Origin: Saccharothrix obliqua
GTDB taxonomy: Bacteria > Actinomycetota > Actinomycetes > Mycobacteriales > Pseudonocardiaceae
Direction of reading: 5' to 3'
NCBI RefSeq assembly: GCF_019375475.1
Contig: NZ_JAHXGQ010000014.1
Span: 62,001 to 126,000 of the forward strand
Length of the DNA stretch: 64,000 bases
Positions 16,145-24,071 of the stretch are shown here, piece after piece. A program made the translations under genes and the position numbers. Positions within the stretch are counted from its first letter, which is position 1. Every line of letters starts with the position of its first letter. The notes under the pieces are model-generated. The model saw nothing but the letters and a program-made list of their open reading frames with translations, was not told the origin of the DNA and made no database searches.

Positions 16145-19033
16145 ATGCCGGCACTGCTGGACGACCACATCGCCGCCGACGGCACGGGCATCGCGATCAC
16201 CGACGAGACCGGCGAGGTCACCTGGGCCGGTCTCGGCGACCGGGTGAACCGGTGGGTCGACCTGCTGACCCGCCGCGGGCTGGGCCGGGGCGACCGGCTC
16301 GCCTGCGTGCTGGGCAACCGGCGGGAGACCGTCGAGGTGCTGCTCGCCGCCCTGCACGCGGGCATCACGGTGGTGCCGGTGAACTGGCACCTGACGGAGC
16401 CGGAGATCGCGCACGTCCTGGTCGACTCGGGCAGCCGCGCCCTCGTCGTGGAACCGGCGCACGCGGCGGTGGCCGGCGCGGCGGCCCGCGGCGCGCGGGA
16501 CTGCGGGGTCCGGCTGGTGCTGGGTGAGCACGACGTCGACGGCTTCGCGGCGGTGGAACCGCTGCTGGCGGACGCGTCCGGGGACGAACCGGCCGACCAG
16601 GTGTGCGGTTCGGTGATGCTCTACACCTCGGGCACGACCGGCGCGCCGAAGGGCGTCGTCAACGGGTTGTTCGTGGTGGGCGCGTCCTTCGACCGGGTCG
16701 GCAGGCTCATCGAGTACGCCCGCGTGCTGCTGCACGTGCCCGCCGGTGGGCGTTACCTGCTCGACGGGCCGTGGTACCACTCGTCGCAGCTCTTCTTCGC
16801 GTTGCTGGCGTTGTTGCGCGGCGCGCGGCTGTACTTGAGGCCGCGCTTCGACCCCGTGGCCACGCTCCGGCTCATCGACGCCGAGCAGATCACCGCCACC
16901 CACCTGGTGCCCACCCAGTTCATCCGGCTGCTGCGGGTCGATCCCGCGGTGCGGTCGGGGTTCTCCGGTGCGAGCCTGCGGCAGGTGTGGCACGGCGGCG
17001 GGCCGTGCCCCGTCGAGGTCAAGCACCGGATGATCGAGTGGTGGGGTCCGGTGCTGCTGGAGTATTACGGCGCGACCGAGGGCGGCGCCGTGACCCTGAT
17101 CGACTCGGCGGACTGGTTGCGCCGACCCGGCAGCGTGGGTCGCGCCGTGCCGCCGTACGAGGTCGTGGTCGTGGACGACGAGGACCGGCCGCTGCCCGCG
17201 GGGCGACGGGGCCGGGTGTTCATCCGCCGCCGGTCCGGGCGGACGTTCCACTACCACAACGCGCCGGAGAAGACCCGTGCCGCGCACCTGGGCGCCGCGT
17301 TGTTCACCTTCGGCGAGGTGGGGCACCTGGACGAGGCCGGTTTCCTGTTCCTGTCCGGCCGGGCGCAGGACCTGATCGTGTCCGGCGGGGTGAACGTGTA
17401 CCCCGCGGAGGTGGAGGCCGTGCTGCTGACGCACCCGGCCGTGCGGGACGTGGCGGTGGTCGGCGCGCCGGACGACGAGTTCGGTGAGCGCGTGGTGGCG
17501 GTCGTCGAGGCCGACGGCCCGACAGCCGACCTGCCGACGACGCTGGACGACCACAGCCGTCGCTCGCTGGCCGGCTTCAAGGTGCCGCGCGCGTACCACT
17601 TCGTCGCCGAGCTGCCGCGCGAGGCCAACGGCAAGATCCGCAAGGACACCCTCCGCGGTGATGTGGCAGCCGCCGCGCCAAACGGTTCCGCCTCAATCGC
17701 CTCAGCCTCGGCCGCCTCCGCTCCGGCCGCCCCCGCCGCTGCCCCTTCGGCTCCCGTGTCGACCGCACCCGTGTCGGCCCCGTCCGCGGCTGCGGTCGAC
17801 CGGCCCGACATCGCCCACCCGGCGACGTTCGTGGCCGGTGTGCCGCACGACGAGTTCGCCCGTCGGCGGCGGGAGGAGCCGGTGGGGTGGGTGACCGAAC
17901 CGTTGTTGGTGCGGCACAGCGCCATGGGGCGCACGGCCGAGCGCGGTTCCGGCTACTGGGCCGTGACCGGCTACGACGACGTGGTGTCGGTGTCGCGTCG
18001 GCCGACCGAGTTCTCCTCCGCCGCGAAGGGCGCGTTCCTGGTTGACCCGCGCACGCCGGCGGCGTTGCGCCAGACCAGGCAGCTCCTGATCAACATGGAC
18101 GACCCGGAGCACGTGGCGATCCGCAAGCTGGTCGCGCCGATGTTCACCCCGCGTGCCATCCGCCAACTGCTGGACGGCATCGACGCGCACGCGCGGGCGT
18201 TGGTCGACAACGTGGTGCGGGCGGGCGAGTTCGACGCCGTCACCGATCTGGCCGCCGAGCTGCCGCTGCTGGTGCTGACCGACCTGCTCGGCGTGCCCCG
18301 GCAGGACCGCCACCTGCTCTACCGGTGGAGCAACCACCTGGTCGGGTTCGACGACCCCGAGTACGGCGGCGGCGACGTGGACGTCTACCGGGCGACCTTC
18401 ACCGAGGCGTTCCAGTACGCGTTGGACCTGGCCGCCGACCGGCGGCAGAACCCCACCGGCGACCTGGTCAGCCTGCTGGCCAACGCCGAGACCGACGGCA
18501 GGCGGTTGAGCGACCGCGAGTTCTGCAACTTCTGGCTGCTGCTCGTGGTCGCCGGCAACGAGACCACGCGGCACCTGGTCAGCGGTTCGCTGGAAGCGCT
18601 CGCGCGGCACCCGGCCGAGCGCGCGCGGCTGGTGTCCGGTGAGGTCGGGCTGGACACGGCCGTGGAGGAGCTGATCCGGTGGATCACGCCGATCATGCAG
18701 TTCCGCCGCACGGCGGTGCGCGACACCGAACTCGGCGGGCAGCGCATCGCCGAGGGTGACAAGGTCGTCGTCTACTACACGTCGGCGAACCGGGACGCCG
18801 CGGTGTTCACCGATCCCGACCGGCTCGACCTCGGGCGCGACCCGAACCGGCACCTGTCGTTCGGGATCGGGCCGCACTTCTGCCTCGGCGCGCACCTCGC
18901 CCGGTTGGAGCTGCGTGCGTTGCTGACGGCCGTGCTGCCGCACCTGGGCGGGTTGGCGTTGACCGGGCCGCCGGTCCGCATGGCGTCCAACTTCGTCAAC
19001 GCGGTCAAGTCCATGCCGGCCCGGATCGGGTGA
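16145..19033 (+). CDS. Fused AMP-dependent acyl ligase - cytochrome P450
   Basis: This 962-residue protein has two enzymes in one chain. Residues about 1-505 are an acyl-CoA/ACP synthetase with 'YTSGTTGAPKGV', 'EYYGATEGG' and the C-terminal lysine segment 'NGKIRKD'. A low-complexity Ala/Ser/Pro linker covers about 506-550. Residues about 552-962 are a cytochrome P450 with the I-helix 'VVAGNETTRH', the ExxR helix 'VEELIR' and the heme loop 'FGIGPHFCLGAHLAR' (Cys913). The P450 looks nearest to the CYP124/125/142 type that hydroxylates long acyl or steroid side chains. No stop or frameshift lies between the halves. The fusion suggests an acid is activated and hydroxylated in sequence. Start ATG 16145 follows a GAGGGGAG site. 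Confidence 0.9.
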   Translation: MPALLDDHIAADGTGIAITDETGEVTWAGLGDRVNRWVDLLTRRGLGRGDRLACVLGNRRETVEVLLAALHAGITVVPVNWHLTEPEIAHVLVDSGSRALVVEPAHAAVAGAAARGARDCGVRLVLGEHDVDGFAAVEPLLADASGDEPADQVCGSVMLYTSGTTGAPKGVVNGLFVVGASFDRVGRLIEYARVLLHVPAGGRYLLDGPWYHSSQLFFALLALLRGARLYLRPRFDPVATLRLIDAEQITATHLVPTQFIRLLRVDPAVRSGFSGASLRQVWHGGGPCPVEVKHRMIEWWGPVLLEYYGATEGGAVTLIDSADWLRRPGSVGRAVPPYEVVVVDDEDRPLPAGRRGRVFIRRRSGRTFHYHNAPEKTRAAHLGAALFTFGEVGHLDEAGFLFLSGRAQDLIVSGGVNVYPAEVEAVLLTHPAVRDVAVVGAPDDEFGERVVAVVEADGPTADLPTTLDDHSRRSLAGFKVPRAYHFVAELPREANGKIRKDTLRGDVAAAAPNGSASIASASAASAPAAPAAAPSAPVSTAPVSAPSAAAVDRPDIAHPATFVAGVPHDEFARRRREEPVGWVTEPLLVRHSAMGRTAERGSGYWAVTGYDDVVSVSRRPTEFSSAAKGAFLVDPRTPAALRQTRQLLINMDDPEHVAIRKLVAPMFTPRAIRQLLDGIDAHARALVDNVVRAGEFDAVTDLAAELPLLVLTDLLGVPRQDRHLLYRWSNHLVGFDDPEYGGGDVDVYRATFTEAFQYALDLAADRRQNPTGDLVSLLANAETDGRRLSDREFCNFWLLLVVAGNETTRHLVSGSLEALARHPAERARLVSGEVGLDTAVEELIRWITPIMQFRRTAVRDTELGGQRIAEGDKVVVYYTSANRDAAVFTDPDRLDLGRDPNRHLSFGIGPHFCLGAHLARLELRALLTAVLPHLGGLALTGPPVRMASNFVNAVKSMPARIG

Positions 19034-20025
19034 CCATGACCGATCGACACCTGTTCGGGTCCGCCTTCGCGGCCCGCTCCGACCGGCCGCTGGTGGTCGT
19101 GCTGGGTGGTTCCGGGTTCATCGGTTCCGCCGTGGTGGACCGGCTCGCCCGCCTGCCGGTCCGGTTGCGCGTGGTCGCGCGTGGCCGAGCCGCGCTGCCC
19201 GCGCGGCCGGTGGCGGACGTCCGGTTCCACGCGGCGGACCTCACCGACGCGGACGCGGCACGCGCCGCGGTCGCCGACGCCGACGCGGTGATCCACCTGG
19301 CCGCCCACATGGGTGACGGTGGGTCGTGGCGCGCGGCGGGTGACGAACCCGCGCGGCTCAACGCCGACCTGATGCGCGTGCTCATCACCCCGACCGGCGA
19401 CGTGCCGCCGGTCGTCGTGTTCGCCAGCACCCTCCAGGCGGAGTCGGGCGCGGCGGCCGGCGCGACGGACTACGTGCGCCACAAGGCCGAGGCGGAGCAG
19501 GTGCTGCTGACGGCGACCAGCGCGGGCCGAGTGCGGGGCATCGCGATCCGGCCGACGACCGTCTACGGGCGCAGCCCGCTGTCCGGGTCGACCGGGCGCG
19601 GCGTGATCTCCGTGCTGGCGGGGCGTGCCGTGGCCGGTGAGCCGATCACCATGTGGCACGACGGTTCGGTGCAGCGGGACTTCCTGCACGTCCGCGACGC
19701 CGCCGCCGCGTTCGCCGCCGCGCTGGACCACGTCGAGCCGTTGTGCGGCGGGCACTGGCCGGTCGGGACGGGTCGGCAGGAGCGCCTGTCCGAGGTGTTC
19801 GGGGCGATCGCCCGCGCCGCGGCGGAACGCACCGGTCGGCCGCCCGTGCCGGTGATCACCGTGCCGCCGCCGGACTTCGCGAGCGCGCACGACTTCCACA
19901 GCCCGGTGGTGGACTTCTCGGCGTTCCCGGCGGTGACCGGGTGGGAGCCGGAGGTGTCGCTGGCCGAGGGGTTGCGCGGGGTGGTCGACGCGGCAGTTGA
20001 CACGGCGGTCGACGGGACGAGCTGA
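19030..20025 (+). CDS. NAD-dependent epimerase/dehydratase family (probable NDP-hexose 4-ketoreductase)
   Basis: A 331-residue extended SDR with the 'VLGGSGFIG' nucleotide loop and a 'YVRHK' Tyr-x3-Lys active site, plus 'IRPTTVYGR' in the substrate region. The best match is the TylCIV/EryBIV-like group that reduces the 4-keto group of deoxysugar nucleotides in the final step. A C-methyltransferase, a 3-ketoreductase-like and an epimerase gene elsewhere in the window support a mycarose-like pathway. It starts at GTG 19030 (GTGA overlap) or ATG 19036 and closes the left plus-strand operon. Confidence 0.75.
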   Translation: MTMTDRHLFGSAFAARSDRPLVVVLGGSGFIGSAVVDRLARLPVRLRVVARGRAALPARPVADVRFHAADLTDADAARAAVADADAVIHLAAHMGDGGSWRAAGDEPARLNADLMRVLITPTGDVPPVVVFASTLQAESGAAAGATDYVRHKAEAEQVLLTATSAGRVRGIAIRPTTVYGRSPLSGSTGRGVISVLAGRAVAGEPITMWHDGSVQRDFLHVRDAAAAFAAALDHVEPLCGGHWPVGTGRQERLSEVFGAIARAAAERTGRPPVPVITVPPPDFASAHDFHSPVVDFSAFPAVTGWEPEVSLAEGLRGVVDAAVDTAVDGTS

Positions 20026-20175
20026 GCCGCGGCCGCGTGCGCTCGGCGCTTGTGCGGGGTGCTGCCGGCGGCGCGCGGGGTGACCGATGCGGCGTTTTGA
20101 GGCGTGGCAAGGGTTCCGGCGCGCTGTGGTAGCCGCATCGGGCGGTCGGCGAGTCAGCGTGAGCCGGGGTGGTCG

Positions 20176-20213
20176 GGGCCCGGACGCGGTGGGGGTGTGC
20201 CGCGTCCGGGCCC
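20176..20213. terminator. Bidirectional hairpin terminator
   Basis: A perfect 14-bp inverted repeat (20176-20189 and 20200-20213) with a 10-base loop lies in the gap between two converging genes. It should end transcription from both sides. Confidence 0.75.
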
Positions 20214-20220
20214 GCCTTCG

Positions 20221-21501
20221 CTAGTTGGTCTCGGTGGCCGGCACTCGGCCGTTGTCGGCGTCGACGACGGTCAGGTCCGGCAGCGGGAACACCATTCGAC
20301 CGCCGCGGTCCAGGAAGTGCTGTTCCCGGCCCAGGAAGTCGTCGCGGTGCACCCACGGCAGCACCAGCAGCTGGTCGGGCTTGCGGGCGTGGGCCTCCTG
20401 CTCGGAGACGATCGGGATGCCGGTGCCCGGCGTGAACCGGCCGGACTTGTCCTCGTTGACCTCGCCGACGCACGGCAGGTCCGCCGGCGTGACGCCGCAG
20501 AACTGGAGGATCACGTTGCCCTTGGTCGAGGCGCCGTAGCCGAGGGTCAGCTTCCCCGCCGCCCGTGAGCGGTCGAGGAACTCGCGCAGCTCCTCGCGCA
20601 GCCGCGTCGACCGGTCGGCGAACGCGGTGAACGGGCGCATCCCGTCCAGGCCGAGGTCCGCCTCGGCCCGCCGGATGGCCTCGACGCCACCGCGGTCGGG
20701 CCGGTGCCGCCGGCCGTTCTTCGCCATCACGAGGTTGAGGCTGCCGCCGTACACGGGGGTGATCTCCGCTCGGACGACGGTGAACCCGACCTGCTCGGCC
20801 ATCCACTCGAACTGGCGCAGCGCGTAATACTCCAGGTGCTCGTGGCACACCACGTCGTACGCGCCCTTGGCCAGCATCGCGGGCAGGTAGCTCTGCTCGG
20901 ACACCCACACGCCGTCCTCGTCCAGGACGTCGTAGATGTCGCGCATGGTCTCCAACGGGCTGGGCAGGTCGTAGAACATCGCGATCGACGTGACGACCTT
21001 CGCCTTGCGCCGGTCACCGAACCGCGCGGTGAAGACGTCCTTGGAGAAGTAGTCGGTGACCAGCTCGATCCCCGGCGGGTACTGCGCGCGGAACTGCTCG
21101 CCGTTGGGGTCGATGCCGACCAGTTCGAGCCCGCGCCGGGGGAAGGCGCGCAGCATGGTGGCGTCGTTGCTGCCGATGTCCAGCACGAGGTCGCCGGGTG
21201 CCAGGTCGACCACCTCGGTGATCCGCTCGACCTGCCGTCCGAGGTGGTCCACCATGTACGGCCGGATGCTCGACCGGTAGCCGTAGGACCCGGTGCCGTA
21301 CATCAGGTCCACGTCGGTGGAGTGCCGGAGCTGCGCCAGGCCGCACCCGTCCGGGCCGCACTTGACCAGCTCCAGCGGCACGACGGGCACGGGCTGGTCG
21401 GGCGACTCGGGGAACACGCTGGTGACGGCCTGCTCGCCGAGGTCCAGCACGGGGATCAGCTCCCGGTTGCCGCACACGCGGCAGTTCGTGATCGGCGTCA
21501 T
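20221..21501 (-). CDS. NDP-hexose C-methyltransferase
   Basis: The 426-residue protein has the layout of TylCIII/TcaB9-type sugar C-3-methyltransferases: an N-terminal zinc-binding part ('CRVCG', Cys7 and Cys10, with a later 'KCGPDGCG'), a central SAM fold ('VLDIGSND'), the 'VVCHEHLEYY' signature and a C-terminal domain with 'GYGASTKGN'. It should add a methyl group at C-3 of a 4-keto-2,6-dideoxyhexose, as needed for mycarose. Kedarcidin carries mycarose, consistent with the apoprotein gene nearby. The ATG at 21501 overlaps the stop of the upstream ligase gene; GTG 21504 is an alternative. Confidence 0.9.
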   Translation of the reverse strand: MTPITNCRVCGNRELIPVLDLGEQAVTSVFPESPDQPVPVVPLELVKCGPDGCGLAQLRHSTDVDLMYGTGSYGYRSSIRPYMVDHLGRQVERITEVVDLAPGDLVLDIGSNDATMLRAFPRRGLELVGIDPNGEQFRAQYPPGIELVTDYFSKDVFTARFGDRRKAKVVTSIAMFYDLPSPLETMRDIYDVLDEDGVWVSEQSYLPAMLAKGAYDVVCHEHLEYYALRQFEWMAEQVGFTVVRAEITPVYGGSLNLVMAKNGRRHRPDRGGVEAIRRAEADLGLDGMRPFTAFADRSTRLREELREFLDRSRAAGKLTLGYGASTKGNVILQFCGVTPADLPCVGEVNEDKSGRFTPGTGIPIVSEQEAHARKPDQLLVLPWVHRDDFLGREQHFLDRGGRMVFPLPDLTVVDADNGRVPATETN

Positions 21502-23174
21502 CACACGGCCGCCCGTTCACCCGCGAGGCGCTGCTCGACGTCCGCCCGCAGCGCCTTCTTGTCCACCTTCTGCATCCCGGTCAACGGCAGCGCGTCCACC
21601 ACCACGAGCCGTTCGGGCAGCTTGTACCGCGCCACCCCCACGCGCCGCATCAGGTCGAGCACGTCGGCGAGGCGCACCTCGCGGCCCGTCCGGGGCACGA
21701 CGTACAGGCAGACCCGCTCGCCCAGCTCGGCGTCGGGCATCGCCACGGCGGCGGCCATCAGCACGCCGTCCACCTGGAGGGCGAGGTTCTCGACCTCCTC
21801 CGCCGAGACCTTCTCCCCACCGCGGTTGATCATGTCCTTCTCCCGACCCTCCACGACCACGTTGCCGTCCGGCCGCAGCCGCACGATGTCGCCGGTGCGG
21901 TACCACCCGTCGGGGGTGAACACGCGGGCGTTCTGCTCCGGGGCGCGGTAGTAGCCCCGCGGCGTGTACGGGCCGCGGGTGAGCAGCACACCCGGCTCGC
22001 CCGCGGGCACCGGTTCGCCCGCCTCGTCGACGACCAGCAGCTCGTCGCCCTCGGACAGCGGGCGGCCCTGGGTGTGGCAGGCCACCTCGTCGCCCTCGGC
22101 CGGCCGGGTCAGGCAGACCAGCCCCTCGGCCATCCCGTAACCCTGTTGCAAGGCGCAGCCCAGCTCGGGCCCGATCCGGGCCGCGACGTGGTCGGGCAGG
22201 CGCGAGCCGCCGACCATCAGGCCACGCAGCGTGCCGAGGTCGTGGCCGGGAGCGGCGGCGCGGTGCTCCAGCCACCGCTGCGCCACCGCGGGCACCAGGC
22301 CGGAGTGGGTGACGCTCTCGCGCTCGACCAGCTCGAACGCCTGCTCCGGCTCGGGGGAGCCGAACACCACGCGGCCACCCTCGAACAGGGTCGCGAGCAG
22401 CACGCCCAGCGAGAAGTTGTGGCCGACCGGCAGCGCCACCAGGTTCACCGTGTCCGGGCCGTACCCGGCGGCGTCCACCGTGCGGTGCACGTAGTGCGCA
22501 TAGTCGTCGTGGGTGCGCGCGATCAGCTTCGGCAGCGCGGTGGTGCCGCCGGAGAGCAGGAAGAGCGCCGTGTCCCGGCTGCCCGGCTCCTCCCGGTCGA
22601 GCGCGGCCCGCGCGGCGACCGGGTCGGCCGCGGGCGCGCACAGCTCACGCAGGTCGACGTCGCCCGGCTGCCCGCCGCCGGAGACGAGGAGGTGCGTCAC
22701 GGTGGGGTGGTCGGCCGCGATGTCCGCCGCCAGCGCCCGGTGGTCGAAGCCCTTGAACGTCGCGGGCACGGCGATCGCCGCGGCCTCCGCGTGCTCGGCG
22801 AGGTAGGACAGCTCGTGCCGGCGGTGGGCGGGCAGCGCCAGCACGGGCAGCACGCCCGAGCGCAGGCACGCCAGGAACAGCACCACGAACTCCCAGCGGT
22901 TGGGCAGCTGCACGAGGACGCGGTCGTCGGCACGCAGCCCGAGGTCGCGCAGCCGCAGCGCCGCGCCGTCCGCACGTGCCGCGAGGTCGTGGAAGGTCAG
23001 CCGCGTGTCACCGTCGACCAGGGCGACGGCGTCCGGGGCGGCGTCGGCGGCGGCGAGGAAGTGGCGGCCCAGCGGAACGCCCTGCCAGTAGCCCTTGGCG
23101 ACGTACTCGGCGACCACGTCCTCTGGCCAGGGCACGGTTCCGGCGCGGCTCGGCCGCACGGCTCGCACAGTCAT
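21501..23174 (-). CDS. Aryl-acid AMP ligase (DhbE/EntE-like)
   Basis: A 557-residue adenylating enzyme of the DhbE/EntE group. It has 'LSGGTTALPKLIARTHDDY', very like the DhbE signature, and 'GHNFSLG' where the His-Asn pair contacts the carboxylate and ortho-hydroxyl of the aryl acid. 'YGMAEGLVCLTR' and 'LPLTGMQKVDKKALR' complete the motifs. It should activate a 2-hydroxybenzoate-like or other aryl acid as its AMP ester and load it on a carrier or CoA. No salicylate or 2,3-dihydroxybenzoate synthesis gene is seen. The ATG at 23174 is chosen because of the AGGAGAAC site in front; an upstream start is open but lacks one. Confidence 0.85.
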   Translation of the reverse strand: MTVRAVRPSRAGTVPWPEDVVAEYVAKGYWQGVPLGRHFLAAADAAPDAVALVDGDTRLTFHDLAARADGAALRLRDLGLRADDRVLVQLPNRWEFVVLFLACLRSGVLPVLALPAHRRHELSYLAEHAEAAAIAVPATFKGFDHRALAADIAADHPTVTHLLVSGGGQPGDVDLRELCAPAADPVAARAALDREEPGSRDTALFLLSGGTTALPKLIARTHDDYAHYVHRTVDAAGYGPDTVNLVALPVGHNFSLGVLLATLFEGGRVVFGSPEPEQAFELVERESVTHSGLVPAVAQRWLEHRAAAPGHDLGTLRGLMVGGSRLPDHVAARIGPELGCALQQGYGMAEGLVCLTRPAEGDEVACHTQGRPLSEGDELLVVDEAGEPVPAGEPGVLLTRGPYTPRGYYRAPEQNARVFTPDGWYRTGDIVRLRPDGNVVVEGREKDMINRGGEKVSAEEVENLALQVDGVLMAAAVAMPDAELGERVCLYVVPRTGREVRLADVLDLMRRVGVARYKLPERLVVVDALPLTGMQKVDKKALRADVEQRLAGERAAV

Positions 23175-23261
23175 GCCGGTTCTCCTCGGATCGGGCGGCT
23201 TCTTTCCCACGGAACCGATTGTTCGGACGACCTCCGGCAGCGTCGTCTCCTGCTCTGCGGT

Positions 23262-23295
23262 CGGTTCGCCCGCGCCGCCCGACGCGGGCGAACCG
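23262..23295. terminator. Second hairpin after apoprotein gene
   Basis: A perfect 13-bp inverted repeat (23262-23274 and 23283-23295) with an 8-base loop lies 50 bases beyond the first hairpin, between the apoprotein gene and the aryl-acid ligase gene. It may back up the terminator or act in the leader of the ligase transcript. Confidence 0.55.
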
Positions 23296-23312
23296 AACCG
23301 GTGCTAAACGGG

Positions 23313-23361
23313 CGTCGCGTCCGGTCTCCCCTGGCGGAGTCGGGGTCGACCGGACGCGACG
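23313..23361. terminator. Hairpin terminator after apoprotein gene
   Basis: A perfect 14-bp inverted repeat (23313-23326 and 23348-23361) with a 21-base loop that can pair further (CCCC with GGGG) follows the apoprotein stop on the minus strand by about 60 bases. A strong terminator would let the apoprotein be made at much higher levels than the enzymes. Confidence 0.7.
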
Positions 23362-23423
23362 GTATTCCTGTTGGCCACCGGAAGCCGTTACGGGGTGATC
23401 AGTCCCGCCGGTTCCGGCTCATT

Positions 23424-23861
23424 TCACCCGAAGGAGATGGCCGCGTTGCCGTACTCGCCGGTGTTGCCACCGACCACGATCTGGCAGCCGCCGGGTGCGG
23501 TGTCGCAGTCGACCGTGCCGACCTCCGGGCCGTCGGGCATGACGTACCCGGTGAAGCTGCGGCGCACGACCACGGAGGTCGAGCCCGCGCCGCCGCTCAG
23601 GTTGAAGTCGTGGAACTCTGCGACGTTGCACGCGCCCTTGCCGTCGGCGAGGATCGCGCACTGGAGAGCGGTGGCCGAGGTGCTGGTCGCGAAGCCGGAC
23701 GCGGACACGGTGACCGTCGCGCCGTCGGCCAGGCCGGTCGCGGGGGACACGCTGACCGCCGCGGAGGCCGCGGCGGACGCCGGCGTTCCGAGGGTCAGCG
23801 CGAACCCGGCCGCGGCCACGAGAGCGGCACTGGTCTTGAGCGCGGTTTTCCACTGAAGCAT
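23424..23861 (-). CDS. Chromoprotein apoprotein, neocarzinostatin/kedarcidin family
   Basis: A 145-residue secreted protein. An N-terminal signal peptide (Lys5/Lys9, hydrophobic core to about residue 26, cleavage after the Ala-rich region near 31) leaves a mature chain of about 114 residues starting Ala-Ser-Ala-Ala-Val. The mature part has the immunoglobulin-like beta-barrel features of the family: 'SVSPATGLADG', two disulfide pairs ('LQCAILADGKGACN' and 'VDCDTAPGGCQ'), 'VVVRRSFTGYV' and the ending 'NAAISFG'. From memory it matches the kedarcidin apoprotein with only a handful of changes. Such proteins bind and protect 9-membered enediyne chromophores and aid export. Start ATG 23861 follows AAGGAG; the longer reading has no ribosome binding site. 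Confidence 0.95.
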   Translation of the reverse strand: MLQWKTALKTSAALVAAAGFALTLGTPASAAASAAVSVSPATGLADGATVTVSASGFATSTSATALQCAILADGKGACNVAEFHDFNLSGGAGSTSVVVRRSFTGYVMPDGPEVGTVDCDTAPGGCQIVVGGNTGEYGNAAISFG

Positions 23862-23951
23862 TGGATGGGTCTCCTTGTGCGCAGACGATATTTCTTCGGA
23901 CAAGGCAGCGCGGGGCCGGCGCCAGTGAGCCCCGGAAGCGCCCGAAAAAAA

Positions 23952-23981
23952 GTTATCGCGTTTGCGCGCAGTTCGTCAACC
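23952..23981 (-). promoter_or_regulatory. Candidate promoter of apoprotein gene
   Basis: Read on the minus strand, TTGACG (23981-23976) and TAACTT (23957-23952) are separated by 18 bases, a fair match to a housekeeping sigma promoter. The region is notably richer in A and T than its surroundings. A leader of about 90 bases would precede the ATG at 23861. Confidence 0.45.
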
Positions 23982-24027
23982 TCTATCGGTCGCCAATGTT
24001 CCAGGGGTTCGCGACCAGCACTTCGGA

Positions 24028-24071
24028 CATTATTCCGGAATCATTCCGGCATTGTTCCGGTGGTTATTCGG
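24028..24071. promoter_or_regulatory. Four 11-bp iterons (SARP-like operator)
   Basis: Four head-to-tail 11-bp units lie at 24028-24038, 24039-24049, 24050-24060 and 24061-24071, with a shared core ATTCCGG (last copy TATTCGG). Direct heptamers spaced at 11 bp are the recognition pattern of SARP/OmpR-type activators. The array covers the last codons of the exporter gene and lies about 47 bases upstream of the candidate apoprotein -35. No SARP gene is present in the window. Confidence 0.5.
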
